DNA of 64,000 nt, from assembly GCA_963792175.1 (NCBI GenBank), contig CAWBVG010000046.1, positions 180,389 through 244,388 of the forward strand, written 5' to 3'. This document shows, one piece after another, positions 36,293-45,956 of this stretch (the first letter of the stretch is position 1; each line of letters starts with the position of its first letter). Source of the DNA: CAWBVG01 sp963792175. Its GTDB lineage: Bacteria > Acidobacteriota > Vicinamibacteria > Vicinamibacterales > CAVVIG01. A program made the translations under genes and the position numbers. Under the pieces are notes generated by a model that saw nothing but the letters and a program-made list of their open reading frames with translations, was not told the origin of the DNA and ran no database searches.

Positions 36293-38861
36293 TTACGGCA
36301 AACCGGCGAGCGCCGTTCCGATGACGTCGCGCTCACGCGCATACGCCGCGTCGAGCCGCTGTCGCGCGACCGCTCACGGCAGGATCGCCCGCCACCTTCG
36401 ACCAGGGATAGCTGTGCGGGCTCAACAGCAGGCGAGCGACCCATTCGCGGTGATCTCCATGGCCCAGCGTCGAAGGAGCCGTTCGTCGGCTGCGATCCGA
36501 GTCAACATCGCCGCAACGCGCGGCAACATCGCGAGTCGCGGCCGCCGCAAGAAGCGCACAGCGTACGTCTGGCGGGGTCCGCCTGCGCCGCCTGGCCGCG
36601 TTCGAGAAGCGGCGAGGTGAGCCGGCGGGCGCCCGCCGGATCTTTGCGTTCGAGCAGCAGACCACCGAGCACCGCCGGCGCGTCGCAGAAGCGGGGAAAG
36701 CTCCCTCGACAGCTGCCTCAATTCGCCAATGCGCCTCGTCGGAGCGGCCCGCCGCCCGCAGCGCGATCGCGTAGATCAGCCACTTCGATAGCGCGCGTTC
36801 TGACTTCAGGATCCGAGCGCAACGTTGCCACGCGCATCGTCCGGACGATCGCGCTCGAGCTCGATGAGGGCGCGCGAAAATCTCGCCCACGCCGTACCTG
36901 GCGGGGCAGTTGCTACCGCCTGCTCGGCCGCCGTCGAGCTGGTTCATCAACAGAAATGCCAATGCCATGTCGGGGTAGTTCACCTGCATCCGCGGTTCGA
37001 GCGTCCAGCGATCTTCGATAAAACGCGATGGACACGCTCCGGCTCGAAGTCCACTATCAGATCACCGATCAGATGGATCGCTTCCGCATAGGACGGGTCG
37101 GCATCGACCGCTCGCCGCAGGTACTTCAGCGCTTCTGCGAGGTCCATCGGCCGCCAGTGCGACCGCCACATTGGCTTGCGGCAAGTCCGGATCGAGCTCG
37201 TACGCGCGGTCTGCTGCCTGCTTCAGCCGCGCTGTCGGTGACGCGTCGTCCGTCGACCCGTCGAAAGTTGGTTCAAGTACAGCGCTTCGGCAAGGCCGGC
37301 GAACGCTTCGGCCAGGCCCGGATCGGCGGCAATCGCCTGTTCGTACAGTTTGATCGCCTCGGGCAGGTTGCGCTCGGCCGACGCCTGTCGGCCACGCAGA
37401 TACAGTTCGTAGGCCCTGGGATCGACCAGCCGCGAGGCGGTCCTCGCGCTCGCGCGCGGTCGGCTGCAGCTTGACGCGCAGCGCCGTCGCGACCTCCTCC
37501 GCGACTTGCGCCTGCACCGCGAAGATGTCCTTGACGTCACGCGTGTACTGGCCGACCCAGATGGCCGTGCCGTCCGGTCGGATCGATCAGCTCGAGCGAG
37601 ACCTTGACGCGTGTCGGCTGACGGTCGAACCGAACCGGTCAGCACCACGCTCGCGCCCAGCTCCTGCGCGACGTCGCGCGGCGTGCGGCCTCGATACTCG
37701 CGCGTGGCCGATCGGCCGAGCACCTTCAGACCCGGCGTCTGCCCCAGCCTGCTGATCAGATCTTCCGTCAGGCCATCGGCGAAATAGATCTGCGACGCAT
37801 CGTCGCCCGGCGAGCTCCAGCGGAATGACGGCGATCACCGGCGCCGGCGCCCGGCCAAACAGTCCGTCGCCATTGCGCGCGAATCGGCTCGCGCTCGAAC
37901 CACGCCACAGCCGCCGCGGCCGCAAGCGAGTACCGCCACCGCAATCGCCGGGCCGTACGAGCGGCGCGGCGGCAGGATCGTGACGGTTGAAGACGGCGGT
38001 TCGATTCTGTGGCTTCGTACGTCGAGGATGGCGGCGACGGCCCGCAAGCTCGGCGGCCATGGTCGCCGCCGACTCGTAGCGCTGATCGAGACTCTTCGCG
38101 AGAGCTTTCGCCACAATCGGGTCGAGCTCGCGCGGCACCGACGGGTTCACGGACGATGGCGCCGGCGGGGCCGCCTGGACGATCTGCAGCGCGAGCGCCG
38201 TCGACGTCGCACCCTTGAATGGGAGCCTGCCGGTGAGCATCTCGAACAGCACGATGCCGAGCGAAAAAATGTCCGTGCGTTCGTCGACCGCCTCGCCAAG
38301 CGCCTGTTCGGGCGACATGTACGCCACGGTCCCCAGCGTCGTACCCGCCGCGGTCGCCACCACCGTCGCCGCCTGTTCACGTTCGATGCCGCCGGAGGTC
38401 CAGGTGGCCAGACCGAAATCGAGAATCTTGGCGTGGCCCTTGGGTGTGACGATGACGTTGTCCGGCTTGATGTCGCGATGGACGATGCCGGCCGCATGCG
38501 CGTCGGCGATCGCGTCGGCCATCTGAATCGACAAGTCGAGCGCGCGACGAGGATTCAGCGGCCGCCCGGCGATCGCCGCGGTCAGCGTCTCGCCCGGCAC
38601 GAACTCGAACACGAGATACAGCTGGCCGTTCTCGTCGCCGATTTCGTACAACGCCGAAATGTTCGGGTGAGAGAGCGCAGCGGTGGCGCGCGCTTCCTGC
38701 AGGAACCGCTCGCGGCGTTCGCCGTCGCCGGCGACCGTGGCCGCGAGCACCTTGATCGCGACGGTGCGGCCCAGCCGGGTATCGCGCGCGCGATACACCT
38801 CGCCCATCCCGCCTGCGCCGATCCGGTCGAGGATTTTGTAGTGCCCGAGCGTCTCGAACAT
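36293..38861 (-). CDS. Ser/Thr protein kinase with TolB-like and TPR domains, frameshifted
   Basis: About 855 residues after correction. Residues 1-270 are a Hanks-type kinase: GAGGMGEVYRARD (P-loop), VAIKVL (Lys), HRDIKPDNVIV (catalytic loop), DFGLA and GTVAYMSPEQALGE, all intact. Beyond AAELAG the frame shifts several times. Identifiable in successive frames are a membrane segment (AIAVAVLACG), a TolB-N-like segment (VLGRSATREYRGRTPRDVAQ; ASVVLTGSVRP) and TPR repeats (DPRAYELYLRGRQASAERNL; GLAEAFAGLAEALYLNQLS). The last codons read GTALAGLP and TAA at 36295-36293. This is a common acidobacterial architecture. It is divergent from the MFS gene. Confidence 0.85.
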
Positions 38862-38913
38862 CGAACGCGACGATTATACTGACGGGTCCGCTGAAGCCGG
38901 ACACTACGTAACC

Positions 38914-40251
38914 GTGTACCTCACGCTTCTTCGTACAAACCGAAACTTCAGGCTGCTCTTCTTCGGCCAGGCGATCTCCCAGCTCGGCGACTGGTTCAAT
39001 GCCGTCGCTGTGTACGCGCTCCTGCTCGATCTCACCGGATCGGCCACGGCTGTCGCCTGGATGATGATCACGCAGTACCTGCCGGTCGCCATCGTCGGGC
39101 CGATGGCCGGCGTCGTCGTCGATCGCGTGGACCGCCGGCGCGTGATGATCGTCGCCGATATCGTGCGCGGCGTGCTGATCGTCGGCCTGTTGCTGGTGCG
39201 ACGCAGCGATCAGGTGTGGATCGCGTACGTCGTGATGGCGTTGGTCGTCTCGGCATCGGCGTTTTTCGAGCCGGCCCGCACGGCGACGATTCCCAACGTC
39301 ACGTCAGCCGCCGAACTGCTGCCCGCGAATGCCTTGTCTGCCGCCACCTGGTCCGCGATGCTGGCCATCGGCGCGTCGGTGGGCGGCCTCGTCACCGCCG
39401 CGTTCGGACGCGACGTCGCGTTCGTCATCAACGCGGCATCGTTCTTCTGCTCGGCGATCTTCCTCGCGAATACCCGGTACAACTCGACGCCCGTGGCGAC
39501 GCCAGGCGTGGAAGCCGCTGCGACCGGCGCGCGTGGGAGCACGCTTCGGCGGGTGGCGGCGCTGACCGGCGTCGCCGATCTCGTCGACGGATTGCGCTAC
39601 GTCCGCCGCGAGTCCTACGTGGCCGCGCTGATCTGCGTGAAGGCCGGCTGGGGTCTGGCGGGCGGCGTGCTCTTGCTTCTGGCGGTCTTCGGACAACGCG
39701 TGTTTCCGATCGGCCAGGGGTCGGCCGCCGGCATTGGTGTGCTGTATGGCGCCCGAGGCCTTGGCGCCGGCCTCGGGCCCATCGCGCTCCGATGGATACT
39801 CGGGCAGCAGCCGGCGCGCCTGCGTCGAACCATCGGCCCCGCATTCTTCATGGTCGGGGCGTTCTACATGGCGCTCGCCGGCGCTCCGACGCTGATACTC
39901 GCGGCGACGTGCGTGCTGCTCGCGCACTTCGGAGGGTCCATCCTCTGGGTATTCAGCACGGTCCTGCTGCAGCTCGAAGTTCCCGATCGCTTTCGAGGTC
40001 GCGTCTTCGCCGCGGAGCTGGCACTCGTGACGCTGGTCACTTCGTTGTCGAGCTATCTGACCGCGAACGCACTCGATCGGCACGGCTGGTCGCCGCGCAC
40101 ATTGTCGTTCACGCTCGGCGCGCTATTCCTGGCGCCCGGAATCCTCTGGCTGCTGTTTCAGTCGCGCTGGAAGGTTCAGGACCACGCGCCCGGACACCCC
40201 GCGACGACGCCTTCGGCGGAAGAGAGTGTCTTGGAGGGGCGCGTCGGTTGA
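38914..40251 (+). CDS. MFS transporter, EntS/MFS_3-like exporter
   Basis: 445 residues with about 12 predicted membrane segments. N-terminal FRLLFFGQAISQLGDWFNAV, the loop-2/3 motif GVVVDRVDRRRVMIVAD and central PARTATIPNV are typical of the MFS_3 (enterobactin-exporter-like) group. The substrate is unknown. It starts at GTG 38914, 52 bases from the divergent kinase start. The stop TGA begins the following repeat. Confidence 0.87.
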   Translation: MYLTLLRTNRNFRLLFFGQAISQLGDWFNAVAVYALLLDLTGSATAVAWMMITQYLPVAIVGPMAGVVVDRVDRRRVMIVADIVRGVLIVGLLLVRRSDQVWIAYVVMALVVSASAFFEPARTATIPNVTSAAELLPANALSAATWSAMLAIGASVGGLVTAAFGRDVAFVINAASFFCSAIFLANTRYNSTPVATPGVEAAATGARGSTLRRVAALTGVADLVDGLRYVRRESYVAALICVKAGWGLAGGVLLLLAVFGQRVFPIGQGSAAGIGVLYGARGLGAGLGPIALRWILGQQPARLRRTIGPAFFMVGAFYMALAGAPTLILAATCVLLAHFGGSILWVFSTVLLQLEVPDRFRGRVFAAELALVTLVTSLSSYLTANALDRHGWSPRTLSFTLGALFLAPGILWLLFQSRWKVQDHAPGHPATTPSAEESVLEGRVG

Positions 40252-40316
40252 AGTTTCAAGTTTCAAGTCTGAAGTTTGAGAGCGGTCGAGACTTCAGACT
40301 TGAGACTTGAGAGTTT
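40252..40316. repeat. Intergenic inverted repeat (TTCAAGTCT type)
   Basis: gtttcaagtttcaagtctgaag on the left pairs with cttcagacttgagacttgag on the right. Stop codons of both convergent genes are inside it (TGA on each strand). Confidence 0.8.
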
Positions 40317-40548
40317 CCATCGTGCTTTGCAGAAGCTCTTTGGCATCGCTCAGGTGTTCGAGGACCAGCGCGATGTCCATCTTGGGCTGGCCGGGAAACC
40401 GTTCGCTGCGGCAATAGACGCCGTGCTGCCCGACGAGCGCCAGGGAATCAGTCAGGAGATCGAGCGCCACGGCGAGCCGTCCGCGCGACGGACCCATCAT
40501 CGTTTCGTGATGCTCGAGTGTGTCGCGATGTTTGTCGAAGACAGACAT
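40294..40548 (-). CDS. Small protein of unknown function
   Basis: 84 residues, mostly helical: HRDTLEHHETMMGPSRGRLA, LALVGQHGVYCRSERFPGQP, ALVLEHLSDAKELLQSTMET. One Cys; no signal peptide or membrane segment. The last residues come from the repeat. No family recognised. It is kept because codon use and length are plausible and it fills the gap between two genes. Confidence 0.6.
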   Translation of the reverse strand: MSVFDKHRDTLEHHETMMGPSRGRLAVALDLLTDSLALVGQHGVYCRSERFPGQPKMDIALVLEHLSDAKELLQSTMETLKSQV

Positions 40549-40579
40549 ACAGATCGCTCGGCTGAAGCCTTCGCGTCCT

Positions 40580-40612
40580 GACAGCTAGCCCCCAGCCCCT
40601 AGCCCCGAGTCT
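40580..40612. repeat. Intergenic short repeat (CTAGCCCC type)
   Basis: ctagcccccagcccctagccccgag between two minus-strand genes, same unit as 5731-5860; single arm only. Confidence 0.6.
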
Positions 40613-41341
40613 CTACTTCTTGGGTGGCTTCGAGGGCCGCAGCTCGACGCGGCTGGGCAGGCTCCGCGGATTGTGGCGCAGCAGGTTGACGACGACCTCG
40701 GCGACCTCTTCCGCGGCAATTTTCCAGTCGGCGCCCTTCGACGCGTCGCCGCCGACGAATTCGGTGGCCACCGAACCGGGCATCACGTAGCTGACCCTGA
40801 TGTTGTCGTGGCGAACCTCCTGCATCAGCGCTTCGCTGAACGCGTTCAGTCCGGCCTTCGACGCACAGTAGGCCGCGCCGTCGGCGAACGGGTTCTTGCC
40901 CGCCAGGCTGCTGATGTTGATGATGAAGCCGCCGCCGCGCTGACGCAGATGAGGCAGCGCCGCGTGGCAGACGTTGAAGACACCGGTCAGGTTCGTCTCG
41001 ATGACTTCAGTCCACTGCGGCGTGGTCATCGACGCCACGTCGGTGAAGATCCCGATGCCGGCGTTGTTGATGACGATGTCGAGACCGCCGAAGCGCGCGA
41101 CCGTCGCCTCGATCGCATGCTGCACGTCCTCGGCGCGGCGCACGTCGGCCTTGAGCGTCTCGACCGCACCTGGGCCCGCCGACTCGATGGCCGCGCGCGC
41201 CGATGCCAGATGGGCTTCGCTGCGTCCGGTCGCGGTGACCTGAACGCCCTCAGCCACGAGTGCGCGCGCGATCGCGAGACCGATCCCGCGCGATCCGCCG
41301 GTGACGATGGCGACCTGGCCGCGAAGCGATTGCATAGCCAT
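40613..41341 (-). CDS. Short-chain dehydrogenase/reductase
   Basis: 242 residues, classical SDR: cofactor motif TGGSRGIG, NNAG (INNAGIG), catalytic Ser in INISSLAGK and YCASK (Tyr, Lys). After the VTATGRSEAHL beta strand an Arg suggests NADP(H) preference. Substrate unknown. It starts at 41341 (or 41335) and is divergent from the dehydrogenase-like gene at 41358 with 16 bases between. Confidence 0.9.
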   Translation of the reverse strand: MAMQSLRGQVAIVTGGSRGIGLAIARALVAEGVQVTATGRSEAHLASARAAIESAGPGAVETLKADVRRAEDVQHAIEATVARFGGLDIVINNAGIGIFTDVASMTTPQWTEVIETNLTGVFNVCHAALPHLRQRGGGFIINISSLAGKNPFADGAAYCASKAGLNAFSEALMQEVRHDNIRVSYVMPGSVATEFVGGDASKGADWKIAAEEVAEVVVNLLRHNPRSLPSRVELRPSKPPKK

Positions 41342-41357
41342 TACAATAATCCACCCG

Positions 41358-42204
41358 ATGCGAGAAGTCGCGATCGTCGGCGCTGGCGAGCTGGGTGGCG
41401 CCGTCGCACACGTGCTGGCCCGCCGGGACGCCGTCCGTTCGATCGTGCTCGCCGACGAGAGCGGCCGCGTCGCCGCCGGCAAGGCGCTCGACATCGCGCA
41501 GGCCGCGCCGGTCGAAGGTTTTGCGACACAGCATCACCGGAACCACGGATCTCGCGACCGTCGCGGGCAGTTCAGTCGTCGTCGTGGCAGAGCGTGTGGC
41601 TCAGGGACCCGTGGTCGACCGACGAGGGCCTGCTGCTGCTGAAGCGTCTCGTGCAGAGCGCGCCGCGGGCCGTCTTCCTCTGTGCCGGGCCGTCGTCCCG
41701 CGAGCTCGTCGAGCGCGGTGTCCGCGAGCTTCGAATCGACCGTCGCCGACTGTTCGGAACCGCGCCCGAAGCACTGGCCGCCGGCGCGCGCGCCCTCGTC
41801 GCGTTGAGCGCGAACTGTTCGCCGCGAGACGTCGCCCTCTCGGTTCTTGGTATCCCGCCGTCCCATACGGTGATTCCGTGGCAGGACGCGACGATCGGCG
41901 GTTTCGCGCTGCACGCGTCGGCTCGAAGAGCCGGCGCGGCGCGCGCTGGCCGCGCGGATTGCCCGGTTGTGGCCGCCGGGGTCCTACGCGCTCGCGTCGG
42001 CGGCGGCGGCGATCGTCGAAGCGATGGCCGGTCGATCGCGGCGAACGGCGTGCTGTTTCGTCGTGCCCGACGCCGGCTCCGGCACGCGCGCGCGTGCCGC
42101 GGCGCTACCGGTGCGAGTCGATGCCGGCAGGAATTGCGGAAATCATCCAGCCAACGTTGAGCGTGGTGGAACAAGTCGCGCTGGACAACGCGATGATGCT
42201 GTAA
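41358..42204 (+). CDS. Lactate/malate dehydrogenase-like protein, multiply frameshifted
   Basis: The N-terminus is a Rossmann motif (REVAIVGAGELGGAVAHVLA) followed by GKALDIAQAAPVEGF, a hallmark of the malate/lactate dehydrogenase family, and SITGTTDLATVAGSSVVVVA. Later segments in successive +1 frames: GLLLLKRLVQSAPRAVFLCA, FGTAPEALAAGARALVALSA and the end PAGIAEIIQPTLSVVEQVAL. I do not see the catalytic HG motif, so it may be a divergent non-canonical member. At least four one-base shifts (about 41525, 41570, 41935, 42080). About 280 residues after correction. Confidence 0.65.
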
Positions 42205-42219
42205 TCCGAATCGTGACGG

Positions 42220-42325
42220 AATTGGTGATTGGGTAATCGGGTAATTGGGTAATTGATCGGCGACGATTGACCGTCAATCTGGCAATCCAATCACCAGATT
42301 CCCCAATTACCCAATTACCAGATCC
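42220..42325. repeat. Intergenic inverted repeat (GGGTAATTG type), second copy
   Basis: Same organisation and centre (attgaccgtcaat) as 22246-22352, with arms gtgattgggtaatcgggtaa and ttccccaattacccaattac and the shared caatcaccagatt. Convergent junction between the dehydrogenase-like gene and the sigma factor. Confidence 0.85.
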
Positions 42326-42333
42326 CAGATCGT

Positions 42334-42954
42334 TTATGTTCCGTAGATTGGCCGGTGCATCGTGAGCCCGCCGGCGAAATCTGCGAGCTGCTTGCGGAGA
42401 ATCAGCCGTCCCCGGTGCAGGCGCGACTTCAACGTCTGATCCTTCACGCGCAGCATCGCGCTCGCTTCCTCGGTGGACATCCCCTGGATGTCGCGCAGCA
42501 TCACGGGCGCGCGGTAAATGACGGGCAGCGCGAGAATCGCTCGCAACACCCGGCGGCGCAGCTGCGATCGCAGGACGCGCTCGTCGGCCATGTTGCTCCA
42601 GTCGGCGATATCCGGCTGCGACGTGGAGGACGATTCGCTGTCGTCCGACGCCATCTGGCGATCGTCTTCCTGGGACCGCTGAAACTGCGCCGTGCGCACT
42701 CGCGACATCGCGGCGTTGAACGTGATGCGATAGATCCAGGAGGAGAGCGCTGCGTCGCCGCGGAATTCGCCGACTTTGCGGTAAACCTTGAACAGCACGT
42801 CCTGGGTCACTTCCTCGGCGTCTTCCTTATTGCGGAGGTATCGGAACGCGAGCTGATAGATCTTGGTTCCGTATGCGTCAGCCAGCTCAGCTAGCGCACG
42901 TTCGTCGCCGGACTGTAACCGGCTGAGCAATTGGTCGTTTTGGGGGTCGCGCAT
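42334..42954 (-). CDS. ECF-type RNA polymerase sigma factor
   Basis: 206 residues. Sigma region 2: LAELADAYGTKIYQLAFRYL, then EDAEEVTQDVLFKVYRKVGE and SSWIYRITFNAAMSRVR. Region 4: ILALPVIYRAPVMLRDIQGM followed by STEEASAMLRVKDQTLKSRL. A 25-residue Ser/Asp-rich linker separates them. No anti-sigma factor gene is adjacent. The start at 42954 is preferred over 42987. It probably directs an envelope or stress regulon. Confidence 0.9.
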   Translation of the reverse strand: MRDPQNDQLLSRLQSGDERALAELADAYGTKIYQLAFRYLRNKEDAEEVTQDVLFKVYRKVGEFRGDAALSSWIYRITFNAAMSRVRTAQFQRSQEDDRQMASDDSESSSTSQPDIADWSNMADERVLRSQLRRRVLRAILALPVIYRAPVMLRDIQGMSTEEASAMLRVKDQTLKSRLHRGRLILRKQLADFAGGLTMHRPIYGT

Positions 42955-43027
42955 GGTCGCCTTTTCCTCGATGTTTCTGGTAAACACCGGCCATTCTGGA
43001 AATATTCCATGCGTGAACTAAGTCCTT

Positions 43028-43738
43028 TCACCTCAGCAGCAAAGCCAGAATCACCACCGGCAGGACGATGCCGAGGAGGAGAACCGTCCCCATGAGGGCT
43101 GCTGCAAGGGGGCGGCCGAAATTGAGCGTCCAGCGAGTGCCATCGCGGGTCGGGGCGAAAAGGGCGGGGTCTTCACGGTTCTTGTATAAGTGGCCGAACG
43201 TCCAGTGTTCGGGAACGAACGGTCGTGGATCCGGCCGTCCAACCCGGGCATGGGCGCGGATGGCCACCGCGATCGTCAGGACGATGCCCGTCAGCTCGAG
43301 GTAGACGTAGGGACCCAGGCCGGCACGCTCCGCCTGCCACATCAGCGTGAGCGCAATGGCGACGTATCCCTGAAAAGCCACCCAGATGAGCGCAAACAGC
43401 GCCACCGCCTCGGCTGCGGCGGACGCGGCGCGCACGTCGGGCGCGTTCTCGTCGTGGTCGCCGTGCGGACGCGACAGCAGTAACGCGCCGATCGCCAGCA
43501 GGACCAACGTCAGCGAAACCTGCACGAAGACCGGCATCAGGACGCGCCAGTAGGTCTTGTATTGCCAGCCGTTCGGAAACCCATTGGGCTTGAAATGGAC
43601 CGGCAGCAGCCAGGGCAATCGAGGGTAGAGGACCAGCAGAAACGCGGCGCTCCACGTGATGGTCGCGAAGCTCGCCGCGATGGCGACCTTCGTGATGTGG
43701 CTGGGCCGGACGAGCCTGAGACGCGTGCCGGCGATCAC
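43028..43738 (-). CDS. Multi-pass membrane protein, DUF1648-like
   Basis: 236 residues with about 5-6 membrane segments (HITKVAIAASFATITWSAAF; LMPVFVQVSLTLVLLAIGAL; VALFALIWVAFQGYVAIALT; LAAALMGTVLLLGIVLPVVI). LPVHFKPNGFPNG resembles the PxHxxxxGxxxG motif of DUF1648/SdpI proteins. The GTG start (43738) overlaps the lipB stop (GTGA), so it is the last gene of the lpdA-E2-lipB run. Function unknown. Confidence 0.75.
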   Translation of the reverse strand: MIAGTRLRLVRPSHITKVAIAASFATITWSAAFLLVLYPRLPWLLPVHFKPNGFPNGWQYKTYWRVLMPVFVQVSLTLVLLAIGALLLSRPHGDHDENAPDVRAASAAAEAVALFALIWVAFQGYVAIALTLMWQAERAGLGPYVYLELTGIVLTIAVAIRAHARVGRPDPRPFVPEHWTFGHLYKNREDPALFAPTRDGTRWTLNFGRPLAAALMGTVLLLGIVLPVVILALLLR

Positions 43739-44373
43739 GCGAAGACCTCGGAGAAATGCGCGGCGATTCGCTCTTCGACATCCGTCCGATCGACAGGACG
43801 GCCCAGCAGCCGGGCGATCGACGTGACACCGCGGTCGGCAATACCGCACGGCACAATCAGGTTGAAGTAGTCGAGATCGGTGGTGACGTTGAGCGCGAAC
43901 CCGTGGCTCGTGATCCATCGGGCGATGCGGACGCCAATCGCCGCAAGCTTGTCGCGGCCGACCCAGACGCCGGTGAGTCCTTCGACGCGCCCGGCGTCGA
44001 TGCCGTAGTCGCGCGCGGTACGAATCAGCACGTCTTCGAGATCGCGGACGTAGCGGTGGACGTCGCAGCGATCGGGCCGAAGATCCACGATGGGATAGCC
44101 GACGATCTGGCCGGGTCCATGGTAGGTGATGTCGCCGCCGCGTCCGGTCTCGTGCACCTCGACGCCGCGGGACGCCAGCGCTTCGGCCGTCGCGAGGATG
44201 TGACCGCGGCCGCCATCGCCGCGCACGCCAAGCGTCAGCACGTGCGGATGCTCGACGAACAGCAGCAGATCGCCGACGCGGTTCGCACGTCGCTCTTCGA
44301 CGAGCGTCCGCTGCAGCGCGAGCGCCTCGGGATACGGCATCAGCCCCAGACGACGCACCTCGATGTTCCGCAT
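43735..44373 (-). CDS. lipB: Octanoyltransferase LipB
   Basis: 212 residues. Transfers octanoyl from ACP to lipoyl domains. Signatures: RRLGLMPYPEALALQ, FVEHPHVLTLGVRGD, GRGGDITYHGPGQIVGYPIV (substrate loop with conserved His) and KLAAIGVRIARWITSHGFAL, with the catalytic Lys in KLAAIG and Cys in LIVPCGIADRGVTS. It sits directly downstream of the E2 gene, whose lipoyl domain it would modify. lipA is not in the window. Confidence 0.95.
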   Translation of the reverse strand: MRNIEVRRLGLMPYPEALALQRTLVEERRANRVGDLLLFVEHPHVLTLGVRGDGGRGHILATAEALASRGVEVHETGRGGDITYHGPGQIVGYPIVDLRPDRCDVHRYVRDLEDVLIRTARDYGIDAGRVEGLTGVWVGRDKLAAIGVRIARWITSHGFALNVTTDLDYFNLIVPCGIADRGVTSIARLLGRPVDRTDVEERIAAHFSEVFA

Positions 44374-44408
44374 GGTGATGCCGCAGGAGTCGACCGCCGT
44401 GTCGATCG

Positions 44409-45862
44409 CTACAGCGCGTTGGGATCCCAATGCTCGATCGTCTTCTTCACGTGAGACATGAATTCGTCGGCGACCGCGCCGTCGATGACGCGGTGATCGT
44501 AGCCGAGCGACAGATAGGCCATCGGCCGGATCGCGATCGCATCGTCGACGACGACGGGGCGTTTCTCGATGTTGCCGACGCCGAGGATCGCCACCTGCGG
44601 CTGATTGATGATCGGCATGCCGAACAGCGCGCCGAACACACCCGGGTTCGTGATGGTGAACGTGCCGCCCTGGACGTCTTCCGGCTTGAGCTGTTTCTGT
44701 CGCGCGCGGTTGGCGAGGTCCGCGATCGATCGGCTCAGGCCGACGAGGTTGCGCTCGTCGGCGTTCTTGATCACCGGGACGATGAGTCCCCAGTCGAGCG
44801 CGACCGCGATGCCGACGTTCACGTCCTTGTGATACACGACGCTGTCGCCGTCGACCGAGGCGTTGACGATCGGCACGGCGCGCAGCGCCTCGACGGCCGC
44901 CTTGACGATGAACGAAAGGAACGTGAGCTTGGCGCCGCTGCGCTCGAACTCGGCCTTCTTGGCCTCGCGGATCTGCGCCACTCGCGAGAAGTTGACCTCG
45001 AACACGGAATGCACGTGCGCGGACGTCCGGCGGCTCGCCACCATGTGCTCGGCGATCCGCTTGCGCATCGGCGACATCTTCTCGACGCGATCGCCCGGCG
45101 CGGGCTTCACTGGGGCGGGAGCGTGTTCGCTGCCTCGCCGCCTGTCCCACCTGCCCTGCCTGAGCCGCCTGGCTGGCGCGACCCGCCGGGGCCGCGTGTC
45201 CGCCGATGAAGGCGAGGATGTCGTCCTTCGTCACACGTCCGGCGATGCCGGTCCCGTGAATCTGAGAGATGTCGATGTTGTGTTCCTTGGCGATCTTTCT
45301 CACGAGCGGCGACGATCGCTGGTGCAGCGCCTCCTCGGTAGACATGCTCGCCTGCCTCGCCGTAGCCGCAGCGGATTCGGGCGCGGCGGAGGCGGGCGGC
45401 GCGGGCTTTTCTTCAACCCTCACCGGCGCGGCCTGAGAGGGCTGGACCGGGGCCGGTTTCGCCGTCGCGACGGGTGTCGAAGCAGGGGATGCAGGAGATC
45501 CGTCCGCCTGCGGCGACGGCTTCGGCGGTTCGACCGCCTTCGGAGAGGCCTGCCCCGCCGCAGCAGCGCTGGTCTGAGGCGCGGCTGTGGCCTCGCCGAG
45601 CGGCCTTGTCCGCCGTCGCAGTCGCCGATGATCCGATGACGGCGACGACGCTGTTGACCGGGACCGTCTCGCCTTCCTTGACGCGGATCTCCGACACGAC
45701 ACCCGCAGCCGGCGACGGGATTTCGGCGTCCACCTTGTCGGTGGAAATCTCGAACAGCGGCTCGTCGCGGTCGACCTTCTCGCCGACTTTCTTGATCCAG
45801 CGGACGATCGTGCCCTCGGCAATCGACTCGCCCATCTGCGGCATCACGACGTCAGTAGCCAT
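44409..45862 (-). CDS. 2-oxoacid dehydrogenase dihydrolipoyl acyltransferase (E2), two frameshifts
   Basis: About 484 residues. N-terminal lipoyl domain (VVMPQMGESIAEGTIVRW; lipoylated Lys in EISTDKVDAEI), a Pro/Ala linker, a peripheral-subunit-binding domain (SSPLVRKIAKEHNIDISQIH, GTGIAGRVTKDDI), and the catalytic domain with MSPMRKRIAEHM, PVVVDDAIAIRPM and the active-site YDHRVIDGA. Frameshifts near 45600 (Ala/Pro linker) and about 45115 (before KPAPGDRVEK) both fall in low-complexity linker DNA. E1 is not adjacent, so whether it serves pyruvate, 2-oxoglutarate or branched-chain acids is open; the linker and Ser/Ala composition resemble branched-chain/pyruvate types. Confidence 0.9.
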
Positions 45863-45879
45863 ATGGTTCATTGTCTCAG

Positions 45880-45956
45880 GGTTCCGGGTTCAGAGTCTCG
45901 CTTCTCTGTTCTCAGATTCTGAGTTCTGAGACTCGAGTCTCGAGACTCTGAGAGTT
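45880..45956. repeat. Intergenic inverted repeat (AGAGTCTC type)
   Basis: gggttcagagtctcgcttctctgttctcag and ctgagactcgagtctcgagactctgagag sections pair with each other. It lies between lpdA and the E2 gene; the lpdA stop (TAA, 45957-45955) is at its edge. Confidence 0.65.

Noticed and set aside
43735..45822. 695-residue frame covering part of E2 and LipB
   Set aside because: It joins the middle E2 frame (between two frameshifts) to LipB; the proteins are separate, with own starts and stops.
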